DNA of 64,000 bases. Source: MGIIb-O2 sp002494975. Lineage in GTDB: Archaea > Thermoplasmatota > Poseidoniia > Poseidoniales > Thalassarchaeaceae. The notes beneath the pieces are model-generated. The model saw only the letters and a list, made by a program, of their open reading frames with translations. It was not told the origin of the DNA and ran no database searches. Of this stretch, positions 35,301 to 43,231 are shown in pieces. The DNA lies in contig JAOMRN010000002.1 in NCBI GenBank assembly GCA_028355015.1, positions 186,001 through 250,000 of the forward strand, in the 5' to 3' direction. The stretch's first letter is position 1; each line of letters starts with the position of its first letter. The position numbers and the translations under genes are program-made.

Positions 35301-37510
35301 TCGGAAGAAATATTATATGAAAAACTTACAATTCCATCGGCTAATATTCCAACAAACTCTAAACTCGAGCTTTCTCCATTAGATATATTTCCCGATTGGG
35401 CAGAATATGTGCCTGAAATTGGAGTTGAAGATGGATTAGTTTGTGAGATATAAGAGTAATCTGCAGATACAGATGAGCCCCCGTCGCCATATGTATCATT
35501 CAGATAAATTGTATAATTTCCTGTAGTAGTATAACTAGTCAATATTGCATCGTAATAGTTTGAAACATCACTAGAATTGTAAGATTCTACGGTTCCATTA
35601 GGAAGAATTACATCCATGCTGAATTCAGAAGCCCAATTGTCAGTTGTTACTGTCAAATCAATAGAGGAAACATTAGGAGGATGATAATAAGTACAATTTA
35701 ATGAGTGGAAATAAAAACCGCCAATATCACAAAGATTCATGTTAGAATACACCAATCCATTATCTGCAGTTTCTACTGCCCAAGAACTGTTTGATGTACT
35801 TGATACTGCCCAACCATTTGTTAGGCTGCCACTTTCAAAATCACCCTCGAAATTTGCCATATTGTTTGAAGGATACAAGTACATTTCACCTTCTGCATCT
35901 TTAGTTCCCCAAGTGGAATCATCACAAGTTCGCTGGTGAGTTCCAATGGTTGTACCTGGGCATTGTACTAGATCCATCATATGAGATCTTACCATTGAGT
36001 CAGAACCTCCCGCTATATTTGTAGAAGGCCCATATGCAGAAGTTCCTGCAATGGCAATAGGAATTATACCCGCCTTAGTACAAGCATCGTGAGCTTCGAC
36101 TATTGATTGATTATCATCTGATTCCTGTGATGGATCGCCACCAAATGGCCCCTCATCTGAAACTGGAATTATCAATCTTGTAGCATTAGGATTCCATTGA
36201 TGGTCATTTGGCGTTGCAGGATTTCCTGGAATACTACCTGAATTATCTCTCCAAGAAAGACAAGCCCATGTTGACCCTGGCCCCCACATTTCACTATTAT
36301 AACCCCAATCAGAAGGAATATTGTAACTCGAGCCATTATACATTACATCAGATAAAGCCCTTATCCCACCGGATGTATCAGTAGAATTTTGCCCTAAAGA
36401 TAAATCTCTAGGACCATCTCCATAACCTCCTATTTCATAAGCGTCTTCGCAATTTTTCTGCCCGCTTGCAAAGCTCATTTGACCACTTATTGCATAAAGA
36501 GTCTCGAGAACTGTAATGCTAGCAGATTCTAACATGGGTTTGACTCCTTGGAAATACTCTCCACTACTCAGGTTACCTCCATAAAATACAGCGCACATAT
36601 CTAACCATTCTGTTGTCATAGAGCCTGAAGAATCTATCAAGCCAACATATTCTATTAAGCTACCACGGGTATCTTCCCATACTACAATTACCGTATTATT
36701 TACGCCCATAGAAATTGCAGGGCTACCTTTGTAACCTATTGCAGGTGTAATGATTGTATTATTAATCATAGTAGACAATGAATTGGCACCTGAAGTATTG
36801 AATGCAAACATTGCATAATATATCAATGAAGCACCGAAAAATGTACTTTGAGCATCATATGTATCAACCCAAACTACATGAATCCCATCAAACGAATCTA
36901 TTGCAATATCTGGTTCGTTCCTCACGCCCGTTCCTACAGCAATTGTATAGGTTGAAACAAGTGTCATAGACGCTATGTCGCCAGAACTACCATCTTGATC
37001 GTCTAAAGAGGAATCTAGAAGAGTGTATAATATCTCAGTATCAGTAATTGCCCAAACTATATGTGTTCGATAATTCGAATCTATGACCAAAGATGGGCTA
37101 GACATTGCTGTTGAAGAATTCTGTCCAACCGGAGTGCTTGCAATAAGAACTGTATCGATTCCACTAGTAGAGATTAGAGCATAGTATAATTGAGGATTCG
37201 TACCGTTTTCTATCCAAACTAGATGGACTCTTTGAGAATCATCCATTACTCCTGAAACCTCTATTGGATTAGAAGTATTTAGATTCGATAAAAGTGTAGA
37301 AGTTGATGTGTCGTCGAGAGTTCCATTGGCTGTATGATACCTTTCTTCATTATATTCTAAAATTGGTGAATTATTTGGCATCATAGGGACTGCCACTGAA
37401 ATAATCATTAATGTTATCAATGCAATTGAAACTCTAGATTTGCGTTTATTTTCTAATGATAATTTTCTTGACAATATATTATTTTGTGCACTGGCGAAAC
37501 CTCGGACCAT
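32336..37510 (-). CDS. Giant surface protein with thrombospondin type 3 repeats
   Basis: Cell-surface protein of 1,724 residues. The N-terminus is basic with a hydrophobic signal segment (VSIALITLMIISVAVPMMP). Residues to about 1,200 include beta-rich repeats with recurring IHVVWVD/THIVWAITD strands like a propeller, a section with VSDEGPFGG and ACTKAGIIPIAIAGTS resembling a von Willebrand A fold, and a jelly-roll-like segment. From about 1,213 to 1,640 there are a dozen or more Ca-binding type 3 repeats (DNDNDG, DLDNDGC, DDNCP-like units). One C-terminal membrane helix (AGIFGMTMILLAGLVLVQ) and a short cytoplasmic tail follow, including a UBA-like VGYSPEVALAIIENE. Roles in adhesion or particle degradation are plausible but unproved. 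Confidence 0.85.
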   Translation of the reverse strand: MVRGFASAQNNILSRKLSLENKRKSRVSIALITLMIISVAVPMMPNNSPILEYNEERYHTANGTLDDTSTSTLLSNLNTSNPIEVSGVMDDSQRVHLVWIENGTNPQLYYALISTSGIDTVLIASTPVGQNSSTAMSSPSLVIDSNYRTHIVWAITDTEILYTLLDSSLDDQDGSSGDIASMTLVSTYTIAVGTGVRNEPDIAIDSFDGIHVVWVDTYDAQSTFFGASLIYYAMFAFNTSGANSLSTMINNTIITPAIGYKGSPAISMGVNNTVIVVWEDTRGSLIEYVGLIDSSGSMTTEWLDMCAVFYGGNLSSGEYFQGVKPMLESASITVLETLYAISGQMSFASGQKNCEDAYEIGGYGDGPRDLSLGQNSTDTSGGIRALSDVMYNGSSYNIPSDWGYNSEMWGPGSTWACLSWRDNSGSIPGNPATPNDHQWNPNATRLIIPVSDEGPFGGDPSQESDDNQSIVEAHDACTKAGIIPIAIAGTSAYGPSTNIAGGSDSMVRSHMMDLVQCPGTTIGTHQRTCDDSTWGTKDAEGEMYLYPSNNMANFEGDFESGSLTNGWAVSSTSNSSWAVETADNGLVYSNMNLCDIGGFYFHSLNCTYYHPPNVSSIDLTVTTDNWASEFSMDVILPNGTVESYNSSDVSNYYDAILTSYTTTGNYTIYLNDTYGDGGSSVSADYSYISQTNPSSTPISGTYSAQSGNISNGESSSLEFVGILADGIVSFSYNISSEANYDFLQFYIDGIQLAQWSGSQNGNFTTPVSLGQHTLMWKYVKDGSVSSGLDAAWIDDVVVPVANYTEELNALVNQIVSLTTGSGSTETFLTVLNPYSILNSPRSGWSRGMPAIAIDDETGEYVEDIGPALDYIWQDSVGWSTIGHFVLVNDTRLTSGHGWSVNPEVNVDDTGNVHVVWVDGRDSMPGKDAPSQLHYMQLDLSRAGVLDGEADGLDLNQVAVVTNSAVPSSDMTYGANPRVDFDNDGSIHITWFESMEDTITDEERVELRWTRINSPQLNSDGQLITGQTLTDAYGVVNTRIIASSSDNLMGIFGNNAETSSQPIVNFNWPNRDIIWTTDDCLDSDTTEDKWDVCMWSENVWDVEISSNPTELTFAPSQSFNTNYQINAIQLPGESDVVSIDVQGVPADWFIDAGFAGTYQHTTTLIENQMNDFDLFIRAPSLSQINENQEFLLTLSITSSTKDEASITKLIKINLVNNGDWNDDDSDGVSDEQDLCQFGEEGWISSPLNDHDGDGCRDSSEDTDDDNDGYLDSDDLCPFGQIGLILDNDKDGCDDITEDIDNDGDGVVNSNDLCPDGAQYWSEFAIDNDGDGCRDADEDDNDDNDPYLDSDDACSSGHSWWDDLYFDHDNDGCHDLFDDNDDDNDGILDRDDSCPQGLVLWISSPATDQDGDGCHDSTEDDDIDNDGILDQFDQCSMGLTGWTSTTLNDWDLDGCNDLLEDLDDDNDGYLDTNDNCIRSPMYTTQGSSDGDLDNDGCLDDSEDLDIDNDGIMNDDDNCQDNPSLDWVSSIAEDADRDGCHDENEDADDDNDGVLDTFDLCPNSIESGLDLDNDGCIDDIEDFDDDGDGIPDSKDNCPNGLTNWQSSKSTDLDRDGCMDSIEDDNVERSIFQLMSSSSVVTAGIFGMTMILLAGLVLVQRNKPRVGGFSDDTAKVDAMYVNRPPVWEENRTQEKLDDLTKVGYSPEVALAIIENEKKIIDSSVENQL

Positions 37511-37548
37511 ACTAACTTGAAGTAATACTCAGCACATAGAATGGGTAC

Positions 37549-37560
37549 CGGACAGGTCCG
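37549..37560. promoter_or_regulatory. Inverted repeat upstream of the surface protein gene
   Basis: CGGAC-AG-GTCCG, a perfect 5-bp inverted repeat with a 2-base spacer, lies 39-50 bases upstream of the surface protein ATG at 37510, about where a regulator would overlap the promoter. It is short, so chance is possible. Confidence 0.3.
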
Positions 37561-37608
37561 AATAACCATCAAATACGCACTTAAATCTTAGATTTCACAA
37601 AAATATGA

Positions 37609-39270
37609 TTATGATTTCTTGGCGTCTTGCAACGCCTTTCGACGGATATATTCTGAATAATTCCCGGGCCAAACCCAAAGACTTCCGTCACCAGGAAGTT
37701 CCCATATTGTATCACAAATTTTGTCTAAAAACCATCTGTCGTGACTGACAGTAATAATTCCTCCATCATATTCTTCTAGAGCGTATTCTAATGCTTCTTT
37801 CGCATCAGTATCTAAATGATTTGTTGGTTCATCAAGAAGCAGCATATTATTGTCTTCAAGTAATAGCTTGAGCATTGCAATTCTTGCTCTTTCACCACCA
37901 CTTAATTTCTGTAATTTAGTATTAACCATATCACTTGTAAATTGGAACTGTCCCAGCATGGCGCGGATATCTTTGTAATCCATTCTAGGTTTTAATTCTT
38001 GAATTTGTTCAATCGGCGTCTTATCAAAGTTAAGAGAACGATGATCTTGATGGAAATAACCTACTTGAACTCCTGGTCTGACATCAAGTTTACCTGAGTC
38101 TAAGTTTAATTCTCCCATTATTACTCTTAGAATGCTGGTTTTACCTGCACCATTCGGACCGACTACTCCTATTTTTTGGCCCCTGCGAACCCCCACGTCA
38201 AGGCCATGTAGTATTGGCCTTTTCATGCCATCAAAATGTAAATGTGCTTTGTGAAAATCAAGAACCTCTAAACTTGATTTCTCTGTGGCCTGTAAAGAGA
38301 AATTTAGCATTCTTCGTTGCCGTGGTTTAATCGATTTTAACCATTTTAATTCCCTTTCGGCTCTCATTATCATGAAATGTTTTTGAGAAATTGATTTATC
38401 GAATTTATTGTTACTTTTCATAGACTGCATGGCACCCTTAAGTCTCTTCAATTCTTTCTGTGTTTTTACAATACGATCTTCTAATGTTTGAAGAAACAAT
38501 TCTTTTTGTTTCAAAAATGAAGTATAATTACCAGGATATCCTTTAGAGTGCGCATCTTGAATTTCAACAATATTATTACAGACTCTATCAAGAAAATATC
38601 TATCGTGACTAACTACTAGTAAAGCGCCCTGAAAATTCAATAGAAAGTTTTCCAACCAATCAAGTGTCTGTAAATCAAGATGGTTTGTAGGCTCGTCTAA
38701 GAATAGTAAATCTATTTCTTTGAGACCAACTAATTGTCTAGCCAAGGCTACCTTTGCTTTCTCACCTCCTGAAAGTGAAGACAATTTTGTTTCCATAGGA
38801 TGGTGTGCTAGGTCTAACGCTTTCAGTATCTCTTGAGCGTGTCCTGCGACATCCCCTCCACCTGAACGTGCCATGAGTGCCTGTAACTCTTGATATCTAT
38901 CCATGGTAGGCTGCCAGTCGCCTTCATAGAACGAAGGGATGGCCATTTTAGCCTCTATTTCATTAATCTCATCTTCAAGTTCTTGAAATTGACGGCCACG
39001 GCGATTCAATTCTTGTTCTAGGGTAGCTCCTTCGTCTAAGTCTCTAACTTGAGTTAGAAACGCTAAGCGTAAACCCGGTGCAAAAGTTATGTCTCCCATA
39101 TCTTGATCTTGATTTGAAATTGTTCGTAAAAGGGTAGTCTTACCTGCACCATTATGGCCGACTACACCTATCCTATCTCCTTCATCAATTCGGAGATTAA
39201 CACCTTCTAAAATTGTTAGAGGGCCGAAGGTTCGATGGATTTCATCGAGCCTAACCAGTTCACGCACCAT
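37609..39270 (-). CDS. ABC-F family ATPase (ribosome-associated)
   Basis: Soluble twin-ATPase of 553 residues. Each half has Walker A (GHNGAGKT and GPNGAGKT), a signature LSSLSGGEKAKVAL / LQKLSGGERARIAML, Walker B LLFLDEPTNHLD twice, and an H-switch SHDRYFLD / SHDRWFLD. A helical charged linker of about 80 residues lies between them, the ribosomal P-site tRNA interaction motif region of EttA/Uup-type factors. No membrane segment is present, so it is a translation factor rather than a transporter. It follows metK on the same strand (61 bp gap). Whether it is an EttA or Uup orthologue is uncertain. Confidence 0.95.
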   Translation of the reverse strand: MVRELVRLDEIHRTFGPLTILEGVNLRIDEGDRIGVVGHNGAGKTTLLRTISNQDQDMGDITFAPGLRLAFLTQVRDLDEGATLEQELNRRGRQFQELEDEINEIEAKMAIPSFYEGDWQPTMDRYQELQALMARSGGGDVAGHAQEILKALDLAHHPMETKLSSLSGGEKAKVALARQLVGLKEIDLLFLDEPTNHLDLQTLDWLENFLLNFQGALLVVSHDRYFLDRVCNNIVEIQDAHSKGYPGNYTSFLKQKELFLQTLEDRIVKTQKELKRLKGAMQSMKSNNKFDKSISQKHFMIMRAERELKWLKSIKPRQRRMLNFSLQATEKSSLEVLDFHKAHLHFDGMKRPILHGLDVGVRRGQKIGVVGPNGAGKTSILRVIMGELNLDSGKLDVRPGVQVGYFHQDHRSLNFDKTPIEQIQELKPRMDYKDIRAMLGQFQFTSDMVNTKLQKLSGGERARIAMLKLLLEDNNMLLLDEPTNHLDTDAKEALEYALEEYDGGIITVSHDRWFLDKICDTIWELPGDGSLWVWPGNYSEYIRRKALQDAKKS

Positions 39271-39331
39271 GGCTTGGCGGAAAACCCCCTATTCAAGTGT
39301 CCATCGGTCGGATGAGCCTGGTTTCATTTGA

Positions 39332-40579
39332 TTAATTTTGATTTAATCTCAGGCCGGAGAGGCGAGATTCATCTAATCTTTCCCACTCAAAATCACCATC
39401 TTCCGATGGAGGGCGGCCAAAATGACCGCCTGATGCAGTAATACTGTAACGAGGATTTCTTAATTTGAGTTCACGCACGATTGCAGATGGTCTAAAATCG
39501 AATACTGCTCTAATTTTTTCTTCTATTTCTTTATCGCTAATTATTCCTGTAGCAAAACTATTGACATGCAAACTTACAGGTTGGGAGACCCCTATTACAT
39601 ATGCAACTTGAATTTCGCATCTCGTCGCCAATCCTGCTGCAACAACATGTTTGGCTGCCCATCGTGAATAATATGCGGCGGACCTATCTACTTTCGTTGG
39701 ATCCTTGCCACTAAACGCTCCCCCACCGTGTCTACCCATTCCCCCATAAGTATCTACGATAATTTTACGGCCCGTTATTCCTGCATCAGAATACGGCCCT
39801 CCAGGATCAGCGAATCTACCGGTGCCATTAACGACGAGCCGATATCCATGTCTTAGCCAATGAGAAGGTATTGCGTGTTCAACAACATGTTTACGGATTT
39901 CATCGGTAACAAACTGATGTTCAAGTACTTCACTTCCATCAAATTGCTCTTTCAATAAGGAATCATGTTGTACAGCAACTACTACTGTATGGACGTGACT
40001 GGGATTACCTGAATCATCATACTCTACTGTAACCTGGCTTTTACCATCAGGTCTAATCCATGAGATTTCATTAGTCTGAACAATCATATCTAATCTACGA
40101 CATATTCTCTGTGCTAATGCTGCTGGAAGTGGAAAAAATCTTCCTCTTAATTCATCCTCGGCTTCTGTTTCAGTACATGCATAACCAAACATCATACCTT
40201 GGTCCCCTGCACCAATATCATCATCAGAATTACCATCTACGCCTTGAGAAATATTGGGTGATTGAGTAGTAATATGAACTTGAACTTCACAGAGATCAGG
40301 ATTAGTAGCATCCATGCCTATTTCATGAGAATTATATCCTATATTTACAGCGGTTTTTCTCGCAATTTGCTCATATGAAGGAGGATTACCAGACAAGCTA
40401 ACTTCTCCTGCTAAAATTATCACAGCCTTGTCTGACTTACCCTTAACCATTGTTTCGACTGCTACTCTAGACTTCGGATCTATACGTAAACATGCATCTA
40501 CAATAGCATCAGATATTGCATCACAAACCTTGTCAGGATGGCCCGCCGAAACCGATTCTGAAGTAAATAGCGTAGCCAT
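39332..40579 (-). CDS. metK: S-adenosylmethionine synthetase, bacterial type
   Basis: Makes SAM from methionine and ATP. From ATG 40579 the protein has 415 residues starting MATLFTSESVSAGHPDKVCD; the ORF runs 13 codons further to 40618 but without conserved residues. Signatures GAGDQGMMFGYACTE, GGAFSGKDPTKVDRSAAY and GGMGRHGGGAFSG are those of the bacterial/eukaryotic MetK family, whereas most archaea have an unrelated-looking archaeal form. The C-terminus is typical (NPRYSITASGGHFGR). SAM made here feeds SpeD and the methyltransferases nearby in a general sense. Divergent from the GST-like gene across a 150-bp promoter region. Bacterial origin is an inference. Confidence 0.96.
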   Translation of the reverse strand: MATLFTSESVSAGHPDKVCDAISDAIVDACLRIDPKSRVAVETMVKGKSDKAVIILAGEVSLSGNPPSYEQIARKTAVNIGYNSHEIGMDATNPDLCEVQVHITTQSPNISQGVDGNSDDDIGAGDQGMMFGYACTETEAEDELRGRFFPLPAALAQRICRRLDMIVQTNEISWIRPDGKSQVTVEYDDSGNPSHVHTVVVAVQHDSLLKEQFDGSEVLEHQFVTDEIRKHVVEHAIPSHWLRHGYRLVVNGTGRFADPGGPYSDAGITGRKIIVDTYGGMGRHGGGAFSGKDPTKVDRSAAYYSRWAAKHVVAAGLATRCEIQVAYVIGVSQPVSLHVNSFATGIISDKEIEEKIRAVFDFRPSAIVRELKLRNPRYSITASGGHFGRPPSEDGDFEWERLDESRLSGLRLNQN

Positions 40580-40674
40580 AATTGACGATGCGGAAGTTTC
40601 TCCTTCATAGGATTTCATAAACAGAAGACTAGAATAGACATTATAGATAGTTGTAAAAACCCATGGTTTAGATT

Positions 40675-40692
40675 TATTTGTATAAACAAATA
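40675..40692. promoter_or_regulatory. Perfect AT-rich palindrome in the metK / GST-like divergent promoter
   Basis: TATTTGT-ATAA-ACAAATA is a perfect 7-bp inverted repeat with a 4-base spacer, 39-56 bases upstream of the GST-like ATG (40731) and 96 bases from the metK ATG. The centre itself resembles a TATA element, so a dimeric repressor binding here would block promoter recognition. It may simply be a promoter with fortuitous symmetry. Confidence 0.4.
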
Positions 40693-40730
40693 GAACAGAA
40701 CATTGAGAAAGGGTTCGCTTTCGGACAAAT

Positions 40731-41483
40731 ATGGCTAGGAAGGCTAAAACTGGACCAGAACCCTATGGAGGAGTTCAACCAAAGAAAGTACCTGAAAAAT
40801 CGATTGATGGGAAACCAACTATCTATACATACGCGACATGCCCCTTTTCATTGAAAGTAAAATCACTATTGAAGTCAAGAGGTATTGATTTTTCTAATGT
40901 CGAAGTTGATCCTATGAAAAAAACTGAATTAAAATGGTCTGATTGGACAAAAGTTCCTGTATTCGTAGATGCTGATGGAACTCATGTGAATGATTCGAAT
41001 GATATCCTACATTATATTGATGAAACAAATGGAGGGAAATTTCCAAGAAAAGGAGTTGATTCTAAACAAGATGAATGGATGGATTTTTCAAATGATATCT
41101 TAGGAAAAAGTATAGTTGCCGTAATTTACAAGAATTATCGTACATCATTACATGCCTTGGATTATGTTACTAGAGTTGACAAATTTGGCTTGAAAGATAG
41201 GATTGTGAATAAATGGCTTGGTGCAATAATAATGAGAATGGTTGGAAAAAGTAGAGCAAAGATGTTTGATGAACCTCCGAGAGAGAATTTGACAAACCAA
41301 CTGAACTCAATGTCTGGAGCGATTGAAAAAGATTTCTTTGGAGGAGAATTACCGAATGGAGCGGATTTTGCCAACTATGGAATATTGAGGTCGATGCAAG
41401 GACTGAATGGATTCGACATAGTAGAAAATCACGATGTGATTTGGCCTTGGTATAGTCGAATGCAATTATTATCTGATGTATAA
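40731..41483 (+). CDS. Glutathione S-transferase-like protein with CPFS active site
   Basis: Thioredoxin-fold protein of 250 residues. The N-terminal domain has IYTYATCPFSLKVKSLLKSRG with a monothiol CPFS active site, the conserved cis-Pro in KVPVFVDADG and the E/D-S pair in HVNDSNDILHYI. The C-terminal 150 residues are helical, as in GST or mitochondrial prostaglandin E synthase 2-like proteins. It probably binds a low-molecular-weight thiol and reduces or conjugates a small molecule; the substrate is unknown. It converges on hflX with 2 bp between stops. The starting residues are Lys/Pro-rich and unstructured. Confidence 0.82.
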   Translation: MARKAKTGPEPYGGVQPKKVPEKSIDGKPTIYTYATCPFSLKVKSLLKSRGIDFSNVEVDPMKKTELKWSDWTKVPVFVDADGTHVNDSNDILHYIDETNGGKFPRKGVDSKQDEWMDFSNDILGKSIVAVIYKNYRTSLHALDYVTRVDKFGLKDRIVNKWLGAIIMRMVGKSRAKMFDEPPRENLTNQLNSMSGAIEKDFFGGELPNGADFANYGILRSMQGLNGFDIVENHDVIWPWYSRMQLLSDV

Positions 41484-41485
41484 AC

Positions 41486-42850
41486 TCAATTAGATATCTG
41501 AATTTGAATAGGATGATCCTTTGTTAACCTAGAAATATTCGCCTTTCCCATCCATCCCGAAATCTTAGTATATTCTGAATTTTCTTCTACTTCTATAACC
41601 AATGCTTCGCGATATACTCTAGATACTAATTCAATTAATTCAATTTCTCCTTCATTTTGAGGAGGAAAAATACTGATGTCTATTGGAGAACCGTGTAAAA
41701 TTGTCATTATCCCTGATCTTAATTCATCTATTCCTTGGCCTGTAACAGAACTAACCGATAGAGATTCGAAAGGGCTGTAAAAGTGTACAATTTCTTCTGC
41801 TTCAATTATTTGCTCAGCAGAACATAAATCTATTTTAGTAAGTACTACCAAAGTTTCAGGGTTATTTTCATCATTAATTCTTCCAAATAATTCTCGGCGC
41901 GATGTTGCTAATTTTCGACGTATTTCATCAGAATCATCTGATGCATCGACAAGCAATAGTAGCATATCACAAGAAAGAGATTCTTGTAACGTCGCTGAAA
42001 AAGAATCAAGTAATTCTGCGGGGACATTATCGATGAATCCAATTGTATCGACCATCAATATTCGTGGCTGATTTGCCATTCTTCCAACTGTTGTTTCCAA
42101 AGTGGAGAAAAGTTGATTTTTTATTAGAACTGGTTTGCCAGAAAGGGCTGAAAATAAACTTGATTTGCCCACATTAGTATAACCTGCTAAACCTACTGTC
42201 AATGCACCAGATTTAGCTCTCTGACGTCTTCTCTCAGATAGTGAATTATCCATTTTCTTTAGTTTCCGCCTTAGTTTGGCAATCTCATGACCAACGGCAG
42301 ACATAACATTGCTCCAACCGGTCTGACCTCCTGCTCCAAATCCTAAACGTTCACCAGTATGTTCACGATTAATTAATTCTCTAAGCACTGACCTATCAGC
42401 AAGCAATCGAGCTATTCGAACCTGAATTCGAGCCTCGACAGAGGATGCATGAATTGTAAATAACTCAAGTAAAAGTCGTACTCTGTCCCAACTTTCGACA
42501 GAGGTTAAATCATTAATATTCACTAATTGACTAGATTTCAAATTATCATGGATTAAAAGTAAATCTACATTTTTCCAGGGGTGGCCCTTACCCGCCATTT
42601 GGAGCTCTTCTGATATTTCGCGTAATTTTCCTGTTCCAAGATAAGTTTTTGAATTTGGTTTACCTTTCTGAATTATCGTATCTACTATTTCGATGCCCAT
42701 GGTTTGAGCTAATGAGGAAAGTTCGTCTATGTTATTCTCTCTAGAAAGTATAATCGCTTTGCGACCAGAATGAACACTTTGAGATTGAGAATTATTGACT
42801 CCACCCATGCCTGCTAGCAAAGGCACATCAGGTACAGGGTCGCTGCTCAC
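41486..42850 (-). CDS. hflX: GTPase HflX
   Basis: Ribosome-associated GTPase of 454 residues that helps rescue stalled or heat-damaged ribosomes. The N-terminal domain is typical (LAQTMGIEIVDTIIQKGKPNSKTYLGTGKL), followed by the glycine-rich GFGAGGQTGW loop and a coiled coil. The G domain has G1 GYTNVGKSSLFSAL, G3 DTIGFI, G4 TKID and the family-specific STLETTVGRM as G2. The C-terminal segment is intact. Divergent from pcc1, with 44 bp between start codons. Typical in all motifs. Confidence 0.95.
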   Translation of the reverse strand: MSSDPVPDVPLLAGMGGVNNSQSQSVHSGRKAIILSRENNIDELSSLAQTMGIEIVDTIIQKGKPNSKTYLGTGKLREISEELQMAGKGHPWKNVDLLLIHDNLKSSQLVNINDLTSVESWDRVRLLLELFTIHASSVEARIQVRIARLLADRSVLRELINREHTGERLGFGAGGQTGWSNVMSAVGHEIAKLRRKLKKMDNSLSERRRQRAKSGALTVGLAGYTNVGKSSLFSALSGKPVLIKNQLFSTLETTVGRMANQPRILMVDTIGFIDNVPAELLDSFSATLQESLSCDMLLLLVDASDDSDEIRRKLATSRRELFGRINDENNPETLVVLTKIDLCSAEQIIEAEEIVHFYSPFESLSVSSVTGQGIDELRSGIMTILHGSPIDISIFPPQNEGEIELIELVSRVYREALVIEVEENSEYTKISGWMGKANISRLTKDHPIQIQISN

Positions 42851-42894
42851 GTAAATCGGCAGATACGAGGAAACATATGTGTTAGGGTGTTCGG

Positions 42895-43146
42895 ATGTCT
42901 ATGAGTAAAGTTTCGACGACTCTAGTTTGGTCCGGTTCTAAAAGTCGGGCTGAAGCATTATTAGCGGGTATTTCGGCTGATGACCCACATACATTTAGTG
43001 CTGATATTAGAGAAGTTGACGATAGATGGGAATTAAGAATTATTGTAGTAGGAAAATCTCTTAGAAACGTTCGCTCTACTGTTGATGATCTATTGGCTTG
43101 TCTAGGTGCCATCGAATCTACTTTGAATGCAATCAAAAGAGAATAA
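42895..43146 (+). CDS. pcc1: KEOPS complex subunit Pcc1
   Basis: Small dimerisation subunit of the KEOPS complex, which transfers the threonylcarbamoyl group to A37 of tRNA. The 83 residues are the expected length and match the Pcc1/CTAG fold: an N-terminal strand (STTLVWSGSKSRAEALLAGISAD), ELRIIVVGKSLRNVRSTVDDLLACLG and a final helix ESTLNAIKRE. It complements the YrdC gene at 7.2 kb in the same pathway. Kae1, Bud32 and Cgi121 are not in the window. Two near starts (42895 and 42901) exist. Identified by size and pattern rather than catalytic residues. Confidence 0.8.
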   Translation: MSMSKVSTTLVWSGSKSRAEALLAGISADDPHTFSADIREVDDRWELRIIVVGKSLRNVRSTVDDLLACLGAIESTLNAIKRE

Positions 43147-43231
43147 TCGATCTAAAAACATCAATTTATAGTAATTATACGACGAATTGATGTTTCGGAC
43201 GTTTGAAGAGAGATGTTAGGCACGGGATACT

